From: Acorus gramineus | Taxonomy: Eukaryota > Streptophyta > Magnoliopsida > Acorales > Acoraceae | Length of the DNA: 64,000 nucleotides | NCBI GenBank assembly: GCA_030737835.1 | Contig: JAUJYN010000051.1 | Span: forward strand, 186,001 to 250,000 | Direction: 5' to 3' | Shown here: one piece after another, positions 11,936 to 22,994 of the stretch | Numbering within the stretch: the first letter of the stretch is position 1 | Layout: every line of letters begins with the position of its first letter | Program-made: the position numbers and the translations under genes | Notes under the pieces: model-generated | Told to the model about the DNA's origin: nothing | Database searches by the model: none | Seen by the model: only the letters and a program-made list of their open reading frames with translations

Positions 11936-12019
11936 TTGTCCGAGTATTTGGTATTTCTAGTAAATTTCTATGTGTAAAGTGTGTTGTTACTCACCAAGTC
12001 GGATGCCCCTACCTTGCAG

Positions 12020-12058
12020 ATCTCGTCGGATGGGATGCACGAGGTCCCGGGTCGTAAG
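12020..12058 (+). other. Candidate 39-nt mini-exon in LTR B
   Basis: CCTTGCAG precedes and GTGAGTGG follows a 39-nt segment starting ATCTCGTCGGATGGGATG and ending CGTAAG. The same 39-nt length recurs in the other B-type LTRs (30472-30510, and near 47633, 49527 and 62830). Splicing is inferred from the flanking signals. Confidence 0.45.
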
Positions 12059-14473
12059 GTGAGTGGTTCGATTCCAATCCCCCCCCTCTCGGGATGCGCT
12101 CGACGCGCGTAGTCGCGCGTCGCGCATTGATGGGGTATCTTAGTTATACTACTTGTGTAAACAAGTAGTATAGCCATGCTTAAACTAATATGTAGATATT
12201 TTGCATGCTAGGGATATACATCCATGTATCATGTATAAAGGCCCGTACATGCCTAGACACCATGTCCTGTACTTAAAAGCCTTGATCTATGCATGATTAA
12301 TATGATGTATCCATGCCACCTTAGACTTTGTATGCTAGGGATATGCACCCTTATATCATGTATAGCGGCCTATGCATGTTTAGTCACCATGTTTCATGCT
12401 AGGAAAGCCCCGAACTATGCATGTTCCCATTTAGTTAATTTATTTAAATCAAGATGGGATTATGTGATTGTATTGTTGTAAGCATACCTTAGGGAATATT
12501 ATAACCTTGTGGTTATAATATAGGTTTCCCCGCATCTTAGTTATGCGCACTGGAGGAATTCTTGAGAATTCATGATATTAGAAATGTTAGGAAGCGTTGT
12601 CGATGGATCCAAGAGGATCATATCCGCGTGAGTAGGCTGTCTTCTCCTTATTGGTTGGGATCCGAGGTAGGAACTCCCCGGCGTTAGCTGGCCTGACAGA
12701 GGGCTCCCATATGTAGGTGCCTCCGATGCGTCGGACTGTGCTGATCGTGGGAGTATACCAGGTGGAGGCTACGAGGGTGGGAGAGGCTACCCGGTGGGAC
12801 CAGGAGTGGAAAGCAGTCTAGTCAGTCCCAAAAGGCCCATGTCACCCCCTAAAGGGTGAGGGTAAGGGTGGGGTGGGTCGGCGATGTTACGACCCACTAG
12901 CTTGTATAGTTGTCAATAAGGTGTTGCGTTGCATAGTTTGTGCCATTCACTGGGTGTGTGGCACACCCCTCGCATATTCTTCTCCTCCAGAGTGGTAGTT
13001 GTTTTCATGGGGTTCGCTTTGTGAACATGGAATATTCACTCCCAAAGTTGTCCGAGTTGAAGAGGCCGGGTTATAGCTGTCCTGACAGAGGGCTCCCATC
13101 CGTAGGTACCACCGATGCAGTCGGAGGGGTACTGATCGTGGGAGTATACCAGGTAGAGGCTACCCGGAAGAGGGCTAACGAATGATATCGCGAGCGTGGA
13201 ATCGTTCTCCCCTTCGTTGGATCCGATGTAGGAACTTCCCGGCGTTGGCTATACCTGTCAGAGGACTAGGCGGAGGCCACAAGGGTGGGAGAGGCTACTG
13301 GTGGACCAGGGGTGTAGAGCAGTCTAAGTCTCTTCCCAAAGTCCCAAGATGTCTCCTTTCAGGAGTGAGGGTGTGGATGAGGAGAAGACGCGTCGCCTCG
13401 TGACCCATTCGTTGTTCGACCGTTCCCATGGTTGTTGGATTCGGTCTCGTGATCGATGTTGAAGGACATCGTTGGGCGATTATCTAGATGTAGATGATCC
13501 AGTAGTGTTGGGTAGACCAGTAAATCCGGGTCTCTTCGACCGACGGTATGGTCTCTAGACCAGTAAATCCGGGTCTCTTCGACCGACGGTATGGTCTCTC
13601 CCCATAAGTCCCAAAAGACTCCCTCCGGGAGTGAGGGTGGGGGAGAGGTCGGTCGCGCCGCCGCGTGACCCTGTTATCCATTGGGTTTCTACCCATGTTC
13701 TCCTTGAAAAATGAAATTGATTATGTATTGAACTGTAGTATGGTGATTGGTTTCCAGCCACTCACTGAGCTTGTAGCTCACCCCTCGCATACTGTTTCTT
13801 TTCAGGGGCAGTGTTGGGCGTGGAGCTGGAGCTTTCCTGTGGCGTGGTCTTATGGGCGTGGAGCGTTCTACCGACGGGTGGCGAGTGAGATGCTGTCAGC
13901 ATTCCTAGAGTCATTTTATGCTTTGTAAATCGTGCATGTGGCACAGGTTGTATTTTCTTTGGTCTAGACTTGGCTTTCACAGGACATTGATTGTGTATTC
14001 GGGTCTGTAATAATGTTTTTGATTTACACACATTGTTATATATTATGCTTCCGCTTTTCAGTCAGTTATCATTATCTTGCTTCGCCGTCTTGTGTATGCT
14101 TGTTGGTGTCCTTATTGATCTCAGGTATTGATAGCTGATATTATATTAATTTTGCCACGCTTCGGGGACGCCTGGGGCGTGACAATATCGTTCCATTTCG
14201 AGTTGAATGAATCCATTTTGAGTAAATGTAAAAAAATATTTAATGATGTATTTATTTTATTGGACTGTAAAAAAGATTGAGTATAAAAACACCCTTAAAA
14301 TATTATATTTTTTAGCAAATAAATGTTGAATTCATATTTTATTATTGAGTGCTGATACTCAATTCGTTATCTCTTCATCCGTGAAGTAGTCCTATTAGAC
14401 GCAACATTATATACTACAATATCCTAGTGTATAAAAATTATTATTTTTATTTTTTAATGAAAAATTACGTTAA

Positions 14474-14476
<3 letters not shown>

Positions 14477-14516
<40 letters not shown>
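14477..14516 (+). repeat. 40-base poly(A) tract
   Basis: An uninterrupted run of A follows TTACGTTAATGT. It could be the tail of an old retroposed copy, but no body is recognisable upstream. Its length may be affected by sequencing or assembly. Confidence 0.8.
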
Positions 14517-14517
<1 letters not shown>

Positions 14518-14968
14518 AACAATGGGCGGGATTATTCAAGAGCTGAACATGTCATTCTCCCTTTATTATTCCCTGTAAGATTTACATGGAATCAAAGAAT
14601 CTTATCTAATAAAAACAAAACATCCAAATTTAGGTGGTGGAGAAGAGAGAGAAGGTCATGCGGTACTCTCTCCTCCTCGGTTTGCTGTCACGGTTTTGGT
14701 GTGTGATTGGGAATGGTTTTCTGTTGTATGGCTGGCCTCATGTGGATGGGGTCCCTTCTCTGTTTTTCAAACTTCAAATACTCATCAAATCTCTCAAAAT
14801 CCTCAAAATCCGAACTGATGAAGATATATTTTATTTTGTTTTCAATTTAAAAATAAATAAAATAATGTCAGGTGTTTTTAAAGTGGATTTTAGAAATCTT
14901 ATAAATAACCATTTATTTATTCTTTATTCATTGCTGAATCGTGATTCTTCTCTGAATATCCTATCAAG

Positions 14969-15070
14969 GGGCGTTTGGATGTGAGTTGGGTTTGACGATT
15001 AGTTTTTTCTTTCAAAACTTAGTTTAAAACTAAGTTTGTAAGATAAATTGTAGCCTTTTATCCAAACGTC
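14969..15070. mobile_element. Small hairpin-like MITE candidate
   Basis: GCGTTTGGAT (from 14971) and ATCCAAACGT (to about 15069) are inverted. A second inverted pair (AAACTTAG / CTAAGTTTG) lies between. About 100 bp with such ends is typical of tiny plant MITEs, but no clear target duplication was found. Confidence 0.35.
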
Positions 15071-15391
15071 TCATACGTACGAAATTTAAATTCCACAATG
15101 GACTATTATTAGTGGGAGAGAAGATTTGCTACGGAAGAGAGGGGAAAAAAAAGGAGGATAACAATTTTAAAAATTAAATTAAATTTGAAATAATAATATA
15201 ATTTATTTATTTAAAAAAAAAAAAAAAACAAGTGTCATTGTCTTCCCCGTAATAAAACCAGTAGTTAGCCAAATATGACACGACGCACACTTATTTCACC
15301 CTTTCTTAAATCATTGGATTCCAAATATTGCTCTGTACACAATATTTATTCACAATATCTATCCCTCTTTTTGTGTCTCTCAAATCACATC

Positions 15392-15400
15392 TATATATAA
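15392..15400 (+). promoter_or_regulatory. TATA box of the TauE/SafE gene
   Basis: TATATATAA lies 110 bp upstream of the start codon. A start site about 30 bp downstream would give a leader of about 85 nt that includes the GGGA/GAGA purine run at 15450-15480. Confidence 0.6.
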
Positions 15401-15509
15401 CCATCAAATCTCTTCGTTGCGTATCCGTGTTTTCCTGTTCTTTCTCACAGGGAGGGAGGGAGGGAGAGAGAGAGAAGGAGACCCTTTCAATCTTTTCTTC
15501 ATCAACATC

Positions 15510-18500
15510 ATGGAAACAAAATGGTTCCTCCTCTGTCTCTCTGTGGCTTTCATGGCTGCAATCCTCTCCACCTTCTTCATTCAAGGAAACACGAAACAAA
15601 CCCATCTTCAAATGCTAAGGCTCAGCAACGACCTCTCCCTCTCCAGTGTCAGAGTTTGGCCTGTGAGTCATTGATCCATCATAGAATTTTCTCTTCCAAT
15701 CCTCTGTTTTTTTTTTCTCCATAGCTATTCATTCATGCATGTTCCGTTATTGTTATGCCATACATTAGGAACTCGAATTCAATTGGAGAATTGTATTGGC
15801 CACAATCATTGGATTCTTTGGGTCGGCTTTCGGGACGGTAGGAGGTGTTGGAGGTGGCGGCATATTCGTGCCCATGCTCAACCTCATCGTGGGCTTCGAT
15901 GCGAAGTCTGCTGCCGCTCTCTCTAAATGTTTGTATCAATAAAGAAGCATTTGATTCTTTGATGTTGTTTTTAGTGTGTTGAGCACTCATAATTCTTGAA
16001 TTTTGAACTTTAGGCATGATCATGGGGGCCTCGGCGTCTTCTGTGTGGTACAATTTGAGGGTGGCACACCCGACGAAGGACGTCTCCATCCTAGATTATG
16101 ATCTTGCTCTCCTCTTCCAGCCCATGCTGATGTTAGGCATCACCATAGGCGTCTCGCTTAGCGTGGTGTTCCCTTATTGGCTCATCACCATCCTTATAAT
16201 CATCCTTTTCATTGGTAGCCTCTCTTACATGTGTACATTCATAATTATTGTATTGGTATTTGATTCATTGGTTGTATGTTAATTTATGTCTTCTTATTGA
16301 GTAGGTACATCATCTAGGTCCTTCTTTAAAGGGGTGGAGATGTGGAAGAATGAGACTTTGATCAAGGTGTGTTTTTGACTTGAAAGACACCTTTTTGGAT
16401 TCTTTTGTTTTAAACCCAATTAAATTTTCTTGATTCTTTTTGAATTACAAAGAGGGAGATGCAAGAAGTTGAGGCGATGTTGAACACCGAGGCAGGCCAA
16501 GGTGTGTCATTTAATTAGACCCAATTAGGATTTAATTTGCCTTTGCAAAATATTATTTTGGTTCTTCTCTTGATCTCTTTATTTTAACTTGCAGCGGTGA
16601 CCAACGCAGAGTACGAGCCTCTACTTTCCCAACCAGAGAAGTCCAGACTTGTGAGTTAGAACCCATCACATTGACAGATATTGAATCTTGAATTATTTAT
16701 AAATTCTTTTCTTCTTCCATGTTTGGATTAGATTCTCCATTTATATTTTAGTCTTGGTTATGATTGATTTTGTAGGAGATACTACGTTTGAACTTGAGGT
16801 GGAAGGGGATGCTGGTGCTATTTTTGAATTGGTTTGTCTTCCTTCTTATTCAGATATTCAAGGCAATCACAAAACGATGTACCCTTTTTGTGTGTGTTTG
16901 TGTTTGTGGGTGCTTGTTTGCTTTTTGGTCATTTCTTTGGACGAATGAAATCCTGACTTGGTTTGTATACAATCTTTTGTGCAGAATGACACGGTCCCGT
17001 GCAGCCCATGGTATTGGGTCCTCAATGTATTGCAGGTAGGTCCAATTCTCTGATTCTGTGATAAATACATTGTCAGTTTCAGTTTTAGCTTTGAAGATGT
17101 TTATTTTATCTGCACCTTCATGTCAAACTGTCAGTACATGTGAACATTTGGCGATTTGAATCCTAAATTGTGAGTCATTTATGAAAGATCTTGATGAATG
17201 TGCTCAGAAAATAAATATGTCTTGAATCATTTTTTTTAGTGCCCATGATTTGTTTGTGTTTACTTTAACAGTTTAAGTACATAATTTAAATTGGGATGTG
17301 CAAATGCTTCTTAAGTTTACCAATGATAAGACTCAATTCTTTAATAGTTGTACTGTCTGTGATGGATGTGATTCTTTCAGTTCCCGGTGTCGCTGGTGGT
17401 CTTTGCATATGAAGCAGTGAAGCTGTGTTGGGAGAGCCAGAAGCGCAGGACGTGCGGGAACTTTGAATCTGTGTGTGAAGCTCCAATAGACTGGACCGCA
17501 CTGCAGCTTATGCTATGTGCTCTCTGCGGCGTCATAGGTGGCACCGTCGGAGGCCTCCTCGGCTCTGGAGGTGGGTTCATCTTGGGACCTCTCTTGCTAG
17601 AGCTTGGTGTCATCCCCCAAGTAAGTCCCCCACCCCCCAAGTCTCTATCTTTATTTCTATTGCAGGTGTGTTTCATTAATGGAATTTCAGTAAAGGATGT
17701 TTCCATCTAACTAGGCATTTGTCTTTTTGTCTCCTGAAAGTGTGTTTCATGTGAGAGTTCATGTGCATGATCTATCATGTGCTACTGGTAAGGGACACTT
17801 TTTACATGTGAAGGTCCCATTTGATTATGAAAAATGTTCATGTTGTGCTGATCAACTAGGCAAACATTGATATCAGACTCCACAGTTATGTTGTTGTCAG
17901 CTGCCCACCTTTATTTTAATGTCACCTCTGGCAATGGTGGGATTTAAATATCTAAATTACATTTTTGGAGGGTAGGGGTACTAACCAGATAATCAAAGCT
18001 TGATTTGGGACCACCCAGAATTATTGAAGATGTACTATTTCAAGCCATAAACTATAGATTTGATCATTTGCATCTCAGTAAGTTAGGATAAACTTTCATT
18101 TCATTATGTTAACAGAGTGGCCCCACAACAACATCGCATGAAATTATTTTGTTGGTTGGCACTTGGCAAATTTAATTCTCTCCAGGACCTGAGCTGGTCA
18201 TGTAATGCAGCAATAATGCAGAAATTTAAAGAGCATGAATTCAAATCTGAAAAAAAAATAAAAAAATAAAAAAAAATAAAAAAAATAAAATTACAGAAAG
18301 GCATACTGTGTGTTTGTGGATGATTATGATTTTGAGAAAACAATGTCTTTATAAACAATAGCTGATGTTTTTTTTTTTTTTTTTTGCCAGTTAGGATATG
18401 TCTCATTATATATTGAAACATTCAATCGTGTAAAAATAAATAAATAAGGAAAACAGTTAACCATTGAATCGGTCATCTATCTGATAACTAATGGCTTAGC

Positions 18501-19016
18501 TTTCTCCATTTCCCCTGCAGGTTGCAAGTGCCACAGCAACATTTGTAATGCTCTTCTCATCATCCCTTTCTGTCGTGGAATTCTATCTCCTGAAGAGGTT
18601 CCCCATCCCCTATGGTACGCCATAGTGATTCCTTCCAATCACATGTATACATATATGTAGACCTTGAAAAAACTTTAGCAGTATGTGATAGTCCTGAGTC
18701 TCTCCATTGCAGCTCTTTATCTGATGGCAGTATCTGTAATTGCCGGGTTCTGGGGCCAGTTCTTTGTGAGGAAATTGGTCGCGTTCCTGAGGCGAGCTTC
18801 CATCATAGTGTTCATCCTCTCTGCAGTCATATTTGTCAGTGCCTTAATAATGGGTATGAATGAGATCGAACCAACGAAAGCGCTTTCTATCAATATATTC
18901 AGTAGAATTCACACTCTTTATCTTTTCTTTTTATAGGGATTGTCGGTGTTGAGAGGAGCATATCCATGATCAACCAGCACGAGTACATGGGATTCCTTGG
19001 CTTCTGTGATGGGTGA
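15510..19016 (+). CDS. Sulfite exporter TauE/SafE family membrane protein (12 exons)
   Basis: Predicted integral membrane transporter of the TauE/SafE family, whose bacterial members move sulfur-containing organic anions; plant substrates are mostly unknown. Exons: 15510-15662, 15769-15928, 16014-16214, 16305-16366, 16453-16501, 16595-16650, 16776-16862, 16985-17035, 17381-17620, 18521-18614, 18713-18853, 18937-19016. They sum to 1,374 nt (457 aa), every phase closes and there is no internal stop. Residues 5-24 form an N-terminal hydrophobic segment. The glycine-rich motif of repeat one is [16 protein letters not shown] (about 66-81). Repeat two has [17 protein letters not shown] (about 325-341). 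A charged loop (about 176-226) is followed by a hydrophobic helix (230-255). The protein ends MGFLGFCDG. The length fits plant homologues (about 450-490 aa). The start is the first ATG after the TATA box. Eleven introns are implied; intron 7 needs a GC donor (AAG|GCAATC). The gene looks intact, though all its neighbours are transposons. Exon borders are by eye. Confidence 0.93.
17621..18520 (+). other. Intron 9 of the TauE/SafE gene, largest intron
   Basis: This 900-bp intron runs from GTAAGTCC to TTCCCCTGCAG. It holds an A-rich (A4-9 T)n run (about 18250-18291) and a T tract (about 18368-18385). No nested gene or element was recognised. Confidence 0.8.
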
Positions 19017-19393
19017 ATTGTAGTTCAGATTTCTTGGTATTTTGAGTTGGTCAATGCCTAATTGACTAGCTTGCTCTACCAGAACTATAGTAAGTCATCT
19101 GTTCATTTTGATTGGGTGTGTTAGCTTCTCGCTAACCCCTTCAGATATGTTGTCGTGATGTACAATAATATTTTGATTTGTTAAATTGCATTATTAATAT
19201 TTTTGGGATGGTTTACTAAATGAAGCAAATCATTCCTACTTTTGTTTTCTTGTTTTTATGTTCCTGGAGAAGCATAACTGGAAGAACAACCAGAACAGAC
19301 AAATGCCTTTTATCATTCACATTCACCATACTTTTAAAAGATGATCAGTACACGGATTGGATTCATTCAGAGATCACATGAACCAATGAGTTC
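19017..19393. other. 3' flank of the TauE/SafE gene
   Basis: AT-rich, presumably holding the 3' untranslated region. AATAAT at about 19165 is a possible poly(A) signal. Nothing else recognised. Confidence 0.45.
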
Positions 19394-19701
19394 TCTACCA
19401 CTCATAACTTCTTGTCTCTAGGGTCTTTTTTTGGTTTATTGCAAAAAATCCATTGACAAAAACTATTTGCAATTAAGGGCACTCCACTGTCCACAACTCT
19501 TCGTGGCATGGTGATTCGTAAAAATTATGCTTCTTTTTATTGAAAAACATGAATTAATTAGATGATTAGAATTGATGATTCCATTCTACCATGTAGGTCC
19601 CATTTGGAATCCATTTTCATAAAAAAATTATACTCTAAATTGATTAAAATAATTGATTCTAAAATACATATTCTCAATCAATATTTTCATAAAAAATGTT
19701 T

Positions 19702-20712
19702 GGGAAAAATAATTAGAGGTATCTGAGGACACCTCTGTAATAACAATAAGTCCTTTGACTTTTTCTTGTTTTCTTTAGGTCCCTAAGTTAGTGGTGATAT
19801 TTTGTTTAGGTCATTCCATTCAATTTCCATCCAACTTCCATTTATTCTATTTTTTCCCTCTCTTTTACTCCTAAGTAAACATCATTTATCTCTCTATCTC
19901 CTCTAACATCTCCCTTTCTCCCCCAAATAACTCAACAAGTTGTGAGACCACCTCCACCAGCCCCCCATTGTATCGATCTCGTCCCCAACGCCGATCGCGC
20001 CCCCCGATCGTCTCCCGTGTCCCATCCGTGAGCTCAACCCCCTTCTCGTGACCTGTCCGCGAGCCTTACCCCCTCTCGCGAGCCCAACCCCCTCTCGCGA
20101 CCCCATCCGTGAGCCCGACCCCGTCCGTGAGCCTAACATGTTATAGGTATAACAGAGTACAAAATGAGCGTAATAATGTACGTAGTGTTACACACAAAAC
20201 TTGTAACAGGTATAATAGTGTACACATTGGACATAACAGTGTACATAGTGTAACATAAAATCTGATATCTGTAAGAGATATAACAGTGTACACAATGTGC
20301 GTAACAGTGTACGCAGTGTAACACATACAACCTGTAACAGGTATAACAGTGTATATATTAGAAATAACAATGTACACAGTATAACACAGAACTGGGAGAT
20401 GGCTTGCGGGATACGGTCGGAAGAGGTCGGGGGGAGCGATCGGCGTTAGGGTCAAGATCGACGCAATGGAGGGCTGGTGGAGTTGGTCGCACATCTGGTG
20501 GAGTTGTTTGGGGGAGAAAGAGAGAGATAGAGAGGTAATTCATGTTCACTTGGGGGGGAAAAAAGAGAAAAAAATTAGTATGGATGGAAGTTGAATAGAA
20601 GGACATAAACAAAATACCACCGCTAACTTAGGGACCTAAAGAAAACAAGAAAAAGTCAAGGGACCTATTGTTATTATAGAGGTGTCTGTAGGGACCTCTA
20701 ATTAATTTTTTT
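19702..20712. mobile_element. Non-autonomous Mutator-like element (long-TIR MITE)
   Basis: A 1,011-bp element with imperfect terminal inverted repeats of more than 130 bp. The left end starts GGGAAAAATAATTAGAGGT and includes CACCTCTGTAATAACAATAA and GACTTTTTCTTGTTTTCTTT; the right end is the reverse complement of the same blocks. It is flanked by a 9-bp direct repeat AAAATGTTT (19693-19701 and 20713-20721), the length made by Mutator-type transposases (known). The sister duplicate at 21088-21096 has one uninterrupted AAAATGTTT, so the empty site is present in the window. No transposase frame is present. The GC-rich middle has CTCGCGAG-type short repeats (about 20030-20130) and a 65-bp array. 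Confidence 0.88.
20140..20394 (+). repeat. 65-bp tandem repeat inside the Mutator-like element
   Basis: GTAACAGGTATAACAG-like starts occur at 20140, 20203, 20271 and 20334 (spacing 63-68 bp). Each unit contains AACAGTGTACAC and GTGTAACAC words. The copies are diverged, so the array is old. Confidence 0.75.
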
Positions 20713-21146
20713 AAAATGTTTTATTGACATTTAAAAATATAAAAACCAAAATCTGAAATTAAGAATTGAATTTCAGAAATTCAACTCTCACTTATAACCT
20801 GTTGTCTCTAGTTTTTTTTTTTTTTTTATTGCAAAAAAAGCCATTGACAAAAACTATTTGTAATCAAGGGTACCCCACATCTCTTCGTGGAATGGTGATT
20901 CGTAAAGTTTATGCCTTTATTAAATCTTTTTTATTTATTGAGTAACATGAATTAAGATGATTAGAATCAACAATTCTATTCTACTTAATTAGGATCCATT
21001 TGGAATAGATTTTTCAAAAAAATTACACTCTAAATTAATTAAAATAATTGATTCTAGAATAGATACTGTCAACCAATATTTTCATAAAAAATGTTTTGTT
21101 GACATTAAAAATATAAAACCAAAATCTGAAATTAAGAATTGAATTA

Positions 21147-21508
21147 CAAAAATGAGTGCTGTTACATATAGTTTTTATTCCAGCCCTAATTTTAGTACCA
21201 TATGCGTTAATAGAAAATTATCAAAGTATATACTCATCTTACCAAAGTATATGTTTCAATAAAAAAATTTCACATTTTTTTATAAATGCATCTATGCAAT
21301 TTATTATTAGTATATGTTTCATTTCTTATAAAAATATATACCTCCATAGATGATGTATAATATTTTTAAAAAATTTAAAACATTTGTAGACTGGATTTAG
21401 AGCTGGAAAGTGGATTGGATGTAACATTATCCTTCAAAAGTTCATGTTGAGAAACAATTATTTAAAAAGTAATTTGGCAAAAGCAAGATCTGTCCACAAT
21501 TGGTTCCT
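21147..21508. other. AT-rich stretch, no gene seen
   Basis: AT-rich sequence without a recognisable coding frame or element, ending at the small minus-strand LTR. Confidence 0.5.
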
Positions 21509-21684
21509 GTTAAAATAAAGAAAAGAAAATTGTTGTTGTATTAGAGGAGCTAAAGGCTCCATTTATAGATACATAGAGGAAAACCTAAAATACCAGAAAA
21601 GAAAATTAGAAAAACTAGGAAACTAATAATATAATAATAATGATAATAAAGACATAATATTATCCTAATAATGACTTTTTAACA
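21509..21684 (-). mobile_element. Short minus-strand LTR with polypurine tract
   Basis: On the minus strand a purine-rich tract (reverse complement of about 21685-21698, containing AGGAGGGGG) is followed by TGTTAAAAAGTC, a TATA-like TCTATAAATGG (about 21563), and an end at TTTAACA. This gives a 176-bp TG...CA LTR with TGTTAAA/TTTAACA ends, probably from a small copia element. Its interior should lie to the right, but no gag or pol was recognised there and no partner LTR was found. Confidence 0.6.
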
Positions 21685-21698
21685 CCCCCTCCTAAACT

Positions 21699-22975
21699 TT
21701 AAAAGGTAGAACTCTTAGAGTTTGCACAAAAATGAGAAGGTGGCGGAGGGTGGCGACAGCGACGGGCGGCAGGGTGGGGCACGGCACAACGCGGTAGAGA
21801 CATGTGCAGGCCTAGTAGGGGCACGTGCAGGCGCGGTGAGGGTGCAACAAAGGCACGGAAGGGGCGCTGCAAGCGGTAGGGGTGGTGCGTGCATGCGTGG
21901 CAGGGGCGCAATAGAGGTGCGGCATGGGTGCTGCACGGCACAAGAGGGGCAAGGACAAGAACATGGACGGGCGTAGAGACGGGCCCGAACATGCGCGCAG
22001 ACGACGTGAAGAACAAAGAGAGAGGACAAAGAGCTCACATAAAGGAAGACAGACATGTGCAGAGGCAGTAAGGGGAGTCACGAGATTGCACGGAGAGCGC
22101 GAGAGGTGGTCGGTGCCGCAAGTAGATGCGCGGAGGTGTGCAAGTGGAGTCGAAAGATTGCACGAGAGCGCGAGAGGGTGGTTGATGCCGTATGGAGATG
22201 CGCGGAGGTGTGCAAAGGAGTCGCGAGATTGCATGAGAGCGCGAGAGGGCGGTCAATGCCGTAGGAAGATGCGTGGAGGTGTGCAAGAGGAGTCGCGAGA
22301 TTGCATGAGAGCACGAGAGGGCGGTCGATGCCGTAGGGAGATGTCAAAAGAGGGTAGCCAAGAGCAGCAGAGAGCGCTGGAGGGTGGCCAGAGACGGCCA
22401 AGAGCGGCCAAAGGATCGCCGAAGATGGCGGAGAGTACTGGAGGGTGGCCGGAGATGGCCAAGAGTGGCCAAAGGATCGCCGAGGGCAGCGGAGGGCCAC
22501 CAGAGAGCAGCTGGAGGTGGCCGAGAGAGGCAGAGGATCAGCAAAGGTGGCAGAGAGCGACCGGAGGGCTGCCGGGAAGCGGCGGCCGATGGTGGCCAGA
22601 GGCAGCATCCAATGGTAGCCGACAGCGGAAGGCGGTGGCTGGTGTGCGCACAGGTGGCAGGGGCGCACAGGAGCTCGTAGGGTAGGGCAGATCAGAGCCC
22701 TTGCCAGCTCCGGGGCGCACATGAGTGCGCTGGCGCGCTGGACAGGTGTCCCGGACAGGTTCCCGGGAGATCCGGGGCAAGATCCTGGGAGATCTAGGCG
22801 CTGTCCCGGGAGTGCTGGCACAAGCTGGTAGGGTCTGGCACTCGCTGGCAGGCGCTGAAACACGTTGGCACGCAAATCCCGAGAGATCCGGGAGCGCTGT
22901 CACGCGCTGGCAGTGCAGATCCTGGGAGATCCGAGAGCGCTGTCACGTGCTGGCAAGACAGATTTGGGTTGAGTT
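21699..22975. repeat. GC-rich region built of tandem repeats
   Basis: Three arrays are visible. A 72-bp unit occurs four times (about 22070-22343; GATTGCA at 22084, 22156, 22227 and 22299). A 61-bp unit occurs twice (about 22372-22494; GGAGGGTGGCC at 22379 and 22440). A roughly 43-bp unit (about 22780-22965) carries GAGATCC, GCGCTGTC and GCTGGCA words. Long frames on both strands (for example 21924-22685 +) mirror the repeats and have no domain, so I do not call them genes. The position between a minus-strand LTR and a LINE remnant suggests decayed element interior. Confidence 0.7.
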
Positions 22976-22994
22976 GATTTAATTCGGGACCCTT

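Larger units (their letters stand above)
10486..14184 (+). mobile_element. Solo LTR, Gypsy family B
   Basis: A 3,699-bp LTR runs from TGTTGTTCCTGTGTCATTTG to CCTGGGGCGTGACA, with a perfect 5-bp target duplication ATATC (10481-10485 and 14185-14189). It has no internal region, so it is a solo LTR. It aligns with the 5' LTR at 29002-32691, which is followed by a PBS. In order: U3 with AAGATGAAGAGGTTTAAA, a CT-rich leader (about 10980-11170), a GTGG microsatellite (11216-11240), a GC/CpG-rich core (about 11400-11930), a candidate 39-nt mini-exon (12020-12058), several CTGACAGAGGGCTCCCAT modules and the shared CACAGGACA block near the 3' end. Confidence 0.93.
14190..15391. other. Intergenic region upstream of the TauE/SafE gene
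   Basis: AT-rich, with a 40-base A tract (14477-14516) and an A run at about 15212-15228. The one longish frame (14634-14984) has no recognisable domain. A small hairpin-like element is listed separately. The last 100-200 bp presumably hold the gene's promoter. Confidence 0.55.
19394..21146 (+). repeat. Tandem direct duplication, about 365-bp unit
   Basis: Copy 1 (19394 to about 20782) and copy 2 (about 20783-21146) share, in the same order, TTGTCTCTAG, CCATTGACAAAAACTATTTG, CTTCGTGG.ATGGTGATTCGT, ATTAAAATAATTGATTCTA, TTTTCATAAAAAATGTTT and CCAAAATCTGAAATTAAG. Copy 1 is interrupted by the 1,011-bp element at 19702-20712; without it the copies are nearly equal in length. No coding frame. Confidence 0.85.

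Noticed and set aside
11326..12057. Overlapping frames of 155-195 codons in the GC-rich core of LTR B
   Set aside because: Same reason: GC-driven open frames on both strands with no domain; equivalent positions in other B LTRs give different proteins.
14634..14984. 116-codon frame upstream of the TauE/SafE gene considered as a gene
   Set aside because: AT-rich, no domain, no promoter or splice context, and composition like the intergenic DNA around it.
22070..22343. 72-bp repeats considered as a CRISPR-like array
   Set aside because: Units are contiguous tandem repeats without unique spacers, and the window is eukaryotic.
21924..22685. 253-codon plus-strand frame and 265-codon minus-strand frame
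   Set aside because: They follow the 72- and 61-bp tandem repeats, exist on both strands and contain no recognisable domain.
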